This document shows positions 54,644-64,000 of a stretch of 64,000 nucleotides of DNA, piece by piece. Numbering within the stretch: position 1 is the first letter of the stretch; each line of letters begins with the position of its first letter. The stretch comes from Filobasidium wieringae. Lineage: Eukaryota; Basidiomycota; Tremellomycetes; Filobasidiales; Filobasidiaceae. Made by a program: the position numbers and the translations under genes. The DNA lies in assembly GCA_001600055.1 (NCBI GenBank), contig BCIV01000001.1, positions 1 through 64,000 of the forward strand. The letters are read 5' to 3'. Below the pieces are notes generated by a model. It did no database searches, was not told the DNA's origin, and saw nothing but the letters and a program-made list of their open reading frames with translations.

Positions 54644-56113
54644 TCTGATGTGATGTGATTCGCGGTTTGTGATCCGTTGAGATAGATTATAGGAGGTGCT
54701 GTTACGCCGTCGGGAGGTCGAAAGTACCTTATCCTACCGGAGCTCCAGCGGGACGGGTGAACGATTGGATGTTGAGGTGATGAGGGAAGAAAGATGTTTT
54801 GGATCGAGCCACCGCTTCTGATCGTGTACGAAAAGACGCTCGTCCAGTGAAACCGCTGTACCGCTCGGACCATCGTTGTATGCTTCTTTCATTGTCGTAG
54901 GCCTGATCGATCACATTGTTCAGTGTTCAGTGTCGTATCTCATCCATATTCAGGGCCACAAAAGAAAGATGAGATACATCGGACCCGGTTCCACTTGACA
55001 AGGTGAAACGCGCACGCGTTTTAAGGGGAGCAGGGGAGCAAGAAGATGGGATACGCTGGATACTTGTAGTATTCACCATGTACACTCTGTTGTGTCATCG
55101 CAGATCTACCCCTACTACGCCGGATCCGTTAGAAAAGAGGCGGGCCTGTACGACGTCTTTTTGGGCTTGAACCTCTGCGGTGCACCGTCCCTGTTTTACG
55201 AGGATGGCTGGTCGGTCAGAGAAACTCGTTTGATGGTTGAAAGGGAACCGGTGAACCTGATGTTTGATGTCTCGAGTTGAAGTGGCGGATACCATCTTGA
55301 CAGGGATATGGTGGAGCATGGGTCGAGGTCTGTTGACCCCATTGACAATCGTAGTGGCCGGCGCTCGTTCACTACGATATATCGAGGTCACAAGGATCAG
55401 CACAGTCCCCTTGAGGACCAAAAGAAGTACCCACATGATCGTGATCTCGTCGTCATCAGCGACCAGCGACCAACTGAACATCTAGGCTATTATCGTCGAC
55501 AGCCTGAAACGCTGGCGCGAGTCGACGAGCTGTGCCGGAGTAAGGGGCCGACCTACTTGACGCCCTCGGGAGCGTGCGCATAACGCTACCGCGGCATCGC
55601 GGAGAGACGAGAGACGTGGATGGCGAGAGACGATTCTGCGTGGAATGATCTGGAACCCAGAACGCTTCGCTCCACAGCGTCAGCGTGAAAGTGAAACATC
55701 CACCGGAGACCGAACCACCGGGTCCTGATCTGCATTATCGATGATGGCAGTCGCAGGTATTCTTCCGTTCTGGATCCGTCGGAAGCTGCGTCCGGGCCCC
55801 GCGCATGTGACCCGTGTCGCCTGACGAGCGTGACAGGGCGGGACCGAAGGGTGGTCGTCCGGGGCCCTGCAGCTGGGTTTGGGGGTCGTGACTGTGAGGA
55901 TGGCCGGAGGCGATGACTAAAGGAGAGTGGGCGTCGGTGTTGGTGATGAAGGATGACACATGGCGGTTGTTCTTGGCAACGGAGAGCGAGGTCGATTCGT
56001 ATGTCGAAGCGTCGATTCGTAGTGAAAAGCGATATATAGCCACACTCACAGCGACAGCGATACATCCACATCCACCCTGGCACCTCCCCTGACACCCCCC
56101 CAACCAGCCCAGC
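54644..56113. other. region with unassigned open segments upstream of the ABC gene
   Basis: Two open segments could be exons of an unrecognised gene. One is 55104-55280, after a TCATCGCAG acceptor, reading IYPYYAGSVRKEAGLYDVFL and onward. The other is 55308-55583, ending TPSGACA. They do not join each other or 54173-54643 by clear signals. At 56033-56039 a TATATAG lies about 80 nt upstream of the ABC transporter ATG, next to a duplicated GTCGATTCGTA. Confidence 0.35.
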
Positions 56114-59100
56114 ATGTCGTTGATCGGCAACTTCACATCCAACAACGACCGTACCGCCCAACTCTCCGGGTTTTCCGGCGTAGGCTCGGGTCATTATCAG
56201 CATCATGAGACTCAACCCGAGTCTTACCCGTTACAAGATCGGCAACCAGCGTCGACGAATGGGACGAACAGGACGGACAAGATCTCGGATGGCGAGAGCG
56301 AGGAGAGCGGGGAGACGGCCATCCCTCCCGGTCTGGACGAGACGGATCATCGGGTCACTCAGCTCGCAAGACGACTGACGAGACAGAGCTCCAGAGCCGT
56401 CTCCCACCACGGCGCCCAATCTCAATCGTACCCCGACGACGACGACGACGATCAGTTCCTCATCGAAAAGGGCACCGAACTAGACCCCTTCTCGGACCAA
56501 TTCAACGTCAAAGCCTGGACCCGTAAGATCGTCGGCATAACCTCTCGAGACCCTGTCAACCATCCTCAACGGACGTCGGGGATCGCCATGCGTGATCTTC
56601 ACGTCTATGGGTACGGATCGGATACCGGGTTCCAGCAGACGGTGGGGAACGCTCTCCTCGGGGCCATAGGGGGGGTCAAGGAGATGTTCGGGGGCGGGAA
56701 GAGGAGGGTGGATATCTTGAACGGGTTCGATATTCTCTTGGAGAGCAGGGATATGTTGGTCGTCCTCGGACCTCCCGGGTCGTGAGTTTTGAGCACGATT
56801 TTTTTCAATTGATGCATAAGGGGGAAACTGATTCGAGACGAGGGAACGGGTAGCGGCTGTTCTACCCTTTTGAAGACCATCGCGGGTGAAACGCACGGGT
56901 TGTATATCGATGAGAAATCGTACATAAATCACCAAGGTTCGTCCCTGCCCTTCCCTCTTCATCACCCACTTTGAACCCCACCCCCGAAAGCTCACCTGAC
57001 GCACTCATGACAATCGACCACGCGCACAGGAATCAGTCCGAAACAGATGATCAAGAATTTCCGGGGAGAAGCCATCTACACGGCCGAGCAGGACGTACAT
57101 TTCCCCGCTCTCACCGTCGGGGATACGCTCGCTTTCGCTTCAGAGGCTCGATCGGTGGGTCCACCTAGTGCCTCGTTTCAACGTGTCAATGGAACCGTGT
57201 GCTGATGATTCGATCGTGTGCTGATGATTCGATCGTGTGCTGATGATTCGATCGTGTGCGGATAGCACAAACACCCTCCCCCCGGATTGAGCAGGAAGGA
57301 ATTCGCAAACCATACGAGGGACGTGATCATGACCGTCCTCGGGATAAGTCATACGATCAATACAAAGGTGGGGAACGAGTTTGTCCGTGGGGTTTCGGGT
57401 GGAGAGTGAGTCTCCCGTCTCGTCTCGTTCCCTGCTTTCCGATTGTCGATCTTACTCACCCACCCTCACGCACGATCGCCCAGACGTAAACGAGTGTCCA
57501 TCGCCGAAGCTCTCCTCTCCGGCGCACCGCTGCAATGCTGGGACAACTCTACCAGAGGACTAGACGCCGCCAACGCGATCGAGTTCTGTAAGACTTTGAA
57601 GACGTCCACAGAGTTCGCAGGGGCGAGTGCGGCCGTGGCGATCTATCAATCGCCCCAGGCTGCTTATGATGTGAGTCCGTCGGGGCGTGTTCTTCCTAGG
57701 TGGATTGAGGATATGGGGCTGATGATGACCCCGCTAGTACTTCAACAAGGTCATCGTGCTTTACGAAGGATACCAGATCTACTTCGGTCCTGCGGGCGAG
57801 GCCAAGAAGTTTTTCCTCGATATGGGTTTCCATTGTCCCGACCAACAATCCACCCCCGATTTCCTCACCTCCCTGACTTCTGCTGCCGAACGTCGACCCC
57901 GTGAAGGGATGGAGAACCAGGTCCCCCGGACTCCCCAGGAATTCTACCAGAGGTGGAAGGAGAGTGAGACGTATAGGAAATTGAGGGCGGATTTGGAGGC
58001 GTACGATCAAAAGTATCCTTATGAGGGCCCTCAGTATGAACAGTTCTTGGCTTCCAGGCGTGCTCAGCAGTCAAAGGGAACGTGAGTCCACAACGAGCGT
58101 GGGGGATCATATCGCGTTCGAGCTGATATCGTTCCGCACGCAGCCGAGCTAAATCCCCTTACACCCTCTCGTACGGGGAACAAATCAAGTTGTGTCTCAG
58201 GCGAGGGTTCTGGCGATTAAAGGCCGATCCCAGTCTGACGGCTAGTATGTTGTTCGGGAATATCGTCATGGGTTTGATCGTCTCCAGTGTCTTCTATAAC
58301 CTTCCTTCGGTGAGCGAGGACGGTGATTCTTCGAATTGGACTCCCGGATTTGGACTGACTTGATTCGGATCGATATATAGGATACGAGCAGTTTCTACAG
58401 CCGTGGAGCTCTCTTGTTCTTTGCCGTCCTTTTGAACGCTTTCGGTAGTGCCTTGGAAGTCAGTACTGCGAATTCACTCAACTTGCGTGGAACCTCACAG
58501 CTGATCGAACCTGATGCTCTTCGGCCAGATCTTGACCCTCTACGCTCAACGGCCTATCGTCGAAAAGCACGAACGTTATGCCTTTTACCACGCTTCCGCC
58601 GAAAGTTTCGCCAGTATGATCACCGATCTGCCTTACAAGATCACCAACGCCATCATCTTCAACTTGATCATCTACTTCATGACCGTAAGTCGTGTTCATC
58701 TGCTCCCAAACCCGCTCTGCACCGTGGCTGATACGCCGCGACCACCGTAGAACTTGCGTCGAGAACCAGGAGCTTTCTTCTTCTTCCTCTTCGTCAGTTT
58801 CTTGGCCACCTTGTCAATGTCGATGTTCTTCAGATCCATCGCCGCCTTGTCGAGAAGCCTGGTCCAGGCCCTTACCCCCGCTGCCGGTCTGATCTTGGCT
58901 TTGGTGTTGTACACCGGTTTCGCCCTGCCCGTTCCCTAGTAAGTCTCGACGCGATAAAGATGGTTGGCGTGTTCGCATGAGCTGAATCGGTGTTTACTCT
59001 ATAGCATGTTAGGTTGGATCAGCTGGGTGCGATACTTGAACCCGATCTTGTGAGCATGAGGTCGCATCGATTCAACGTAGCATCCACTAATCGCACCTCT

Positions 59101-61919
59101 CGACTCTCAGCTACGCCTTCGAATCTCTCTTGATCAACGAGTTCTCTGGGCGAGACTTCCCTTGTGTCAGTTTCGTGCCTGCAGGACCATCTTACACCGG
59201 CCTGGCTCCCAACGAATATCAGTGTACCTCTGTCGGATCAACACCTGGTTCCAACGTCGTCAACGGTGATGCGTATATCAACAGTGCCTACAGGTACTAC
59301 CACTCGCACAAGTGGAGGTGAGCAATAGCGATTCGGGACGTACTGGACACCTCTGACTCACTTAGCCTTTTAGGAACGTCGGTATCATGTTCGTCTTCAT
59401 CATCGGTCTTATGGTTCTCTATCTCGGTGCTTCAGAGTTTATCAAGGCCAAGAAATCCAAGGGAGAAGTCTTCGTCTTCCCTCGTCGTCACATGCCTCAC
59501 ACCGGCAAGAAGGACGAAGAATCCGCTGGTGATGCAAAGGGCCCCGTTCGAGCTGACAAACAGGACAAGGAAGACGTCACCATTCAACGTCAAACCGCGA
59601 TCTTCCACTGGCAAGATGTGTGCTACGACATCAAGATCAAGAAGGAAGAGCGAAGGATTCTGGATCACGTTGATGGATGGGTCAAACCTGGAACTCTTAC
59701 CGCTTTGATGGTAAGTACACTCGCAATTCATGCTAGCGAAAGTCCTCTAATATACGGATCGCGATCAGGGAGTATCTGGTGCCGGTAAAACTACTCTGTT
59801 GGACGTACTCGCAACCCGAGTCACCATGGGAGTTGTTTCGGGAGATATCTTGGTCGATGGCAATCAGCGAGACGAGAGTTTCCAGCGTAAGACTGGTTAC
59901 TGTATGCAACAGGTAGGCGCAATCGAATACCTTCTACTCTACACATCAGCTAACGTATCTTCTTTCCTTCTACTCAGGACATTCACTTGGCAACCTCGAC
60001 CGTTCGTGAGGCTCTCGAATTTTCGGCATTGTTGCGTCAACCGCGAAAGATCCCCAAGGCGGAGAAACTGGCCTATGTTGACGAGATCCTCAAACTGCTC
60101 GACATGACTGATTATCAACACGCAGTAGTAGGAGAGCTCGGTGAAGGTTAGTGTATCGCGCCTTGTCTGTACGGCCAGACTTTTGTTGACGGCTTCCTCT
60201 CGCTATTTCTCAGGACTGAACGTCGAACAGCGCAAGAGGCTGACCATTGGAGTTGAACTCGTCGCGAAGCCAGCCTTGCTCTTGTTCTTGGATGAGCCTA
60301 CTTCCGGATTAGACAGTCAGACATCGTGGAACATCTTGGTCAGTATGATCACTAATAGCCCTCCCGCAGCCACTTTCTGACCAGATTTCATGCTGCTGCT
60401 TCCCCTCACACAGGATCTGCTCGAGAAGCTCGCCAACCATGGACAAGCTATTCTATGTACCATCCATCAGCCCTCAGCAATGCTCTTCGAACGTTTCGAC
60501 CGATTGCTTTTCTTGGCAAAGGGAGGCAGAACCGTCTACTTTGACGAGGTCGGCCGTAACTCGACGAAATTGATCAAGTACTTCGAAAAGAACGGCGGTC
60601 CCAAATACCGAGACGGTCAGAACCCAGCCGAATGGATGCTCGAGGTCATCGGAGCCGCGCCAGGATCCCATACCGACATTGATTGGCATAAGACTTGGTT
60701 GGAGAGTCCCGAGAGAGCTGGAGTTCGAGATGAGCTTGCTCGTCTCAAAGCTGAAAGACCGAAGGAGGCCCCAGAGAAAGATGAGGACCCAGCTGCGTAT
60801 AAGGAGTTTGCCGCTCCTTTGACCTTGCAATTCAGCGTCGTCATGAAGCGTGTATGGCAGCAGATTTGGAGATCGCCTACCTACATCTTCTCAAAGATGG
60901 CATTGGTGTCTATCGTCGGTCTCTTTATTGGATTCTCCCTTTTCAAGGCAAACAACTCGCAACAAGGCCTGCAGAACCAGCTCTTTGGTATCTTCTTGCT
61001 GTTGACTGTCTTCGGTCAATTGGTGCAACAGACCCTTCCCCAATTCGTCGTTCAACGTGCAACTTACGAGATCCGTGAAAGGCCTTCCAAGACATACTCC
61101 TGGAAGATTTTCATGCTCTGCAGCATCCTTATCGAATTGCCATGGAACACGCTCGCCGGAGTCATCCTATTCTTCTCTTGGTACTACCCTATCGGTCTGT
61201 ATAACAACGCATCTCAAGCTGGCGCGCTACACGAGCGCGGGGGTTTGATGTTCCTCCTCATCGAATCATTCTTGTGGTTTACCTCGACCTTCGCCAGCTT
61301 CATTATTGCGGGAATTCCTACTGCTGAGACGGCCGGTAACATCGCCAACTTGCTATTCTCCCTTTGCTTGATTTTCTGTGGTGTTCTTGTCACCAAAGCC
61401 GATCTCGGTTGGTGGATCTGGATGTACTACATGTCGCCCTTCCATTATTTGGTAGAAGGGCTTCTTACTGCCGGAGTCGGAGGCGCGGGTGTACAGTGCG
61501 CCGATAACGAATACGCTACCTTCAACCCTCCTGCCGGTCAGACTTGTGGACAATACATGACAGACTACATCGCTACCGCTGGCGGATATCTTTTGGATTC
61601 TGCTTCGACCGGTACCTGTCAATTCTGTCAGCTCGAGACCACGGATGGCTTCTTGGCATCTTTCGACATGTTCTACAAGAACGCTTGGAGAGATTTCGGT
61701 ATCATGTAAGCAGTCGACCGGCGAATCAGGGCAAGTCCGCGATAGCTGATCGTCTCATCCCTATTTTTCAGGATCGTCTTCACTGTCGCCAATGTGTTCC
61801 TGGCGTTTGGAATTTACTATCTTGTTCGAGTGGTATGTACCTGGCATTCGTCTCGCTCACAGCCCGGTACTAATTCTTCCTTGACATAGCCCAAGAAAGC
61901 TAAAGCTCAGAAGGCTTGA
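56114..61919 (+). CDS. full-length PDR/ABCG-type ABC transporter
   Basis: Nineteen exons keep phase and encode 1514 residues arranged NBD-TMD-NBD-TMD. NBD1 has the fungal degenerate Walker [14 protein letters not shown] (Cys replacing Lys), an intact signature [16 protein letters not shown] and a degenerate Walker [17 protein letters not shown]2 has a canonical Walker [16 protein letters not shown], a degenerate signature [13 protein letters not shown] and a canonical Walker [15 protein letters not shown]. This asymmetry is the PDR hallmark. The first TMD ends with a large loop rich in Ser/Gly. The last loop carries several cysteines ([14 protein letters not shown]). It probably exports hydrophobic drugs, sterols or toxins. 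Exon 17 (60414-61705) is the largest and the last coding exon is 30 nt (61890-61919). Confidence 0.96.
57197..57253 (+). repeat. 19-bp tandem repeat, three copies, inside an intron
   Basis: The unit GTGTGCTGATGATTCGATC occurs three times in a row, followed by a partial fourth copy, within intron 3 of the ABC transporter (57155-57265). Without the 57 repeated bases the intron would be about 54 nt, the common size here. Confidence 0.9.
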
Positions 61920-62784
61920 AGCGTTGGTTAGAAAGCGGTTCGACGCGAGGGCGAGCCGGATCACAATTCTAGATTTAGTTTAGACCTCACATCTCAGTGT
62001 ATATACCAGTCATGTCACTATAATTGAGCATTTTTGCAGTTGATACCAGATGAATGCGAAGAGGGCATTCACATTGTCTAGATCCAGCTCATCCGATTGA
62101 TGGACCATGGCCAGTTTCAGTGGAAAGACAGACATACCCTCTCTTTCAATACCAAAACTCCCAACCTCTACTGGACGATATCGATCTGCCGACTCAAAGT
62201 GTTGTACGATAACATCATCGAAACCTCATCGGCAGCGCCGATCTCATTGAGTTGCAAGCTTCCGCACGTTGCGCGGAGGGGCGATATCTTGTAACAACGC
62301 TACATAAAGATGCTGAGTATCCGGCAAGTGTCGGCAAGACTGTGACATTGTTGATACGCTTCACTTGTTATTACGGGCTCTAGCTAGAGAAGACGCGCAC
62401 ACTCTACAGAATCAAAGCGAGCCAGTTCTCGGAAATCGGAAAAGGTGGGTAACCTGGAGAGTTCAAAAACACCGTATCAAGTACCCGTCCTGGAGCGCGA
62501 TCGTGGAATGATGGATCCTGTAGGTCATCAACATCATGATACCGTCTGATCATCCTTATCTTGGTGTTTTTTTCTGATAGCTCAGCGCTTATATAGACCC
62601 TCGATCGTACCACAGACGATCACCCGCGCCACCATACAATGTACTACCCATTGCGCAACATCATGACAATCCCCCTGAACCGACTGGAACTGCAGCACTC
62701 AATTCTCTTCTGTATCATTCACACCACGTGAATTCAACCGTGAACGTCGCAAAGAAGAGCGGTGTACGAAGGCTATCTCCTTAG
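61920..62784. other. intergenic, no gene seen
   Basis: This is the 3' flank of the ABC transporter. Frames at 62097-62294 (+) and 62404-62613 (-) have no domain. Confidence 0.4.
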
Positions 62785-63424
62785 CTCATCTCATTCCGTC
62801 ACGACACTAATGACACGCGCGGTCCGACAAGCCAAGAAGCGGGAGCAGACGGACCTTCCGGGAGAAGTCGAGAGTTTACGACGTCGCATTTACCTGCTCA
62901 GCGAGAGCAAATTCATCATGTAGACGTCGAGGAAGTCTCTGTTGGCCTTAGCGACAAGAAACGATCAGCTCGTATCAGCTCTGGATGCAAAGCCTTGGCA
63001 GCATTGAAAGGGAGTCCTGAAGTGGTGGATTGCAAGCCGGACCTTTCAAGGCAAGTCTATCGGCGCTTTAAAAATTTCCCGATGACTGATCATGACTTAT
63101 GACTGTACATAGGTATTCCATCGATACGCTTGAGAAAAGCTTCTTAGTCAAGACATCTACCATCCTCACTGACCCGCGTCGGCTGGTTCAAACCCAATCG
63201 TCCATAGCTCAGTTGAAGAACTCCATCAACGCCAAGCTGAACGAATGAGCCTTGTCCGCTCCAGATGTTATCTACGCTCTGTTCGAAGCTAGCGGTAGTA
63301 TCGGTGGAGAAGCGATCTTAGATACGAATGATAAGGATTTAGAGGATGTCATCACAAATAATCTCGATAGATAAACGACCTCGGGGAGATCGAGGAGGGT
63401 GTCGGAGCTGCAGAAGAGCTGTAG
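62785..63424 (+). pseudogene. decayed coding remnant of unknown family
   Basis: A frame without an ATG runs from 62785 to 63050. It then meets a GC donor (CAAG|GCAAGT) and continues after an acceptor at 63112 with RYSIDTLEKSFLVKTSTILT and LVQTQSSIAQLKNSINAKLN. It hits TGA at 63246, continues in the same frame with SAPDVIYALFEASGSIGGEA and DKDLEDVITNNLDR to TAA at 63372, and resumes in the next frame with INDLGEIEEGVGAAEEL. The composition (helical, acidic) looks protein-coding, but the missing start, in-frame stop and frame change argue for decay. I cannot name the family. Confidence 0.45.
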
Positions 63425-64000
63425 CTAAGCGATTTTAAAAGCAAATTCGATGCCATGAGACAAGGACGAGTGGGATAGTCAAACCATGACGGGATATACG
63501 CGACTAGCGAAACCGGTATTTCTGGAGGACGATGAATCGCGCGGTCATCTCGTCGGGATCTGAAGGTCAAATGTAGAGTTGGAGAAGTTCACGATCAGCT
63601 CGATCTTTCATCTGGACGAGCTCGGCTGACGAAACTTGTTCCGTGGAAAGACGATCCCCTAGAGGGATACAGTTTAGGTGACGCAATAACTGGCTGAAAG
63701 GATTGATCAGCCCATTTGATCGGTGTGGGTCTTGAGTTTGGTGCTTTAGACGTTGTAGTATCTCCGGACGGCTCGGTATGAAGTTGGTATGGGATGTTGC
63801 ACAAGGAAGGGGAGGTTCCGTGCGAATGGATCGCAATCGTGGTGAGTGGGTGTAGTACGATCGACGTGGACGGGAGAGGGCAGTTCAGGTATCCGAATGA
63901 ATGTCGACGTCAACGTCAACGGATCCGATCGTGTTGTCGTGGCGTGGTTTCTCTCAAGTGTGTTGTAAGGTATGTAAGGTTTCACTCTATTGATGATCTT
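63425..64000. other. window end, no gene assigned
   Basis: On the - strand 63567-63836 is open and includes a plausible peptide end (STEQVSSAELVQMKDRADRE, near 63580-63640). I find no start, splice partner or domain. It may be the edge of a gene or another decayed piece. Confidence 0.3.

Noticed and set aside
1..64000. CRISPR arrays, rRNA, tRNA, intact transposons or viral insertions
   Set aside because: No spaced repeat arrays, rRNA motifs, cloverleaf pattern, transposase, reverse transcriptase or capsid-like frames were recognised. Repeats found are short tandem duplications.

Overview
The window reads as nuclear DNA of a basidiomycete yeast, most likely a tremellomycete (Cryptococcus/Kwoniella relatives). 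Genes carry many short GT-AG introns, mostly 50-80 nt, and several micro-exons. Protein families such as PDR ABC transporters, Zn2Cys6 regulators and an nrtA-niiA-niaD nitrate cluster are fungal. CCCCTAA telomere-type repeats on the + strand in the first 560 bases suggest that a left chromosome end lies just upstream. I rebuilt gene models by hand from splice signals, reading phase and recognisable protein motifs. No rRNA, tRNA, CRISPR array or intact transposon was recognised.

Layout. 1-1.7 kb: subtelomeric repeats with six isolated N bases. 1.7-3.4 kb: a PLP serine racemase/threonine dehydratase-like enzyme. 3.7-4.6 kb: a decayed class C beta-lactamase/transesterase-like gene. 5.0-6.6 kb: a secreted GH10 xylanase (-). 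7.5-8.5 kb: a DUF421/YetF membrane protein (-). 9.3-22.9 kb: a probable catabolic cluster in the order transketolase/dihydroxyacetone-synthase-like (-), Zn2Cys6 regulator (+), class II ketose-bisphosphate aldolase (-), D-erythronate-dehydrogenase-like SDR (+), then after a 1.9-kb gap an MFS anion symporter (+). 23-33.7 kb: GNAT acetyltransferase, a seven-helix receptor-like protein, nicotinate phosphoribosyltransferase, a 2OG-Fe(II) oxygenase with a one-base frameshift, a long coiled-coil protein, and a small conserved protein.

33.8-44.7 kb holds the complete nitrate assimilation cluster. The nitrate transporter (-) and nitrite reductase (+) share a 764-bp divergent promoter with GATAAG sites. 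Nitrate reductase (+) follows behind its own promoter, which holds a 12-bp GATA palindrome. A small coiled-coil gene and an HPP-family membrane protein come next. HPP proteins have been linked to nitrite transport in chloroplasts, so this one is a candidate addition to the pathway.

47.2-49.6 kb: an M20 amidohydrolase/dipeptidase with many micro-exons and one apparent one-base deficit in a G run. 50.4-52.6 kb: an unknown acidic protein whose ORF stops just before a good splice donor. 52.6-56.1 kb: mostly non-coding. 56.1-61.9 kb: a full-length PDR/ABCG transporter in 19 exons. 62.8-63.4 kb: a decayed coding remnant. The most interesting themes are the putative four-carbon sugar-acid cluster, the HPP gene beside nitrate assimilation, GC-AG introns, very small exons, and homopolymer-associated frameshifts that could be either sequencing errors or real decay.
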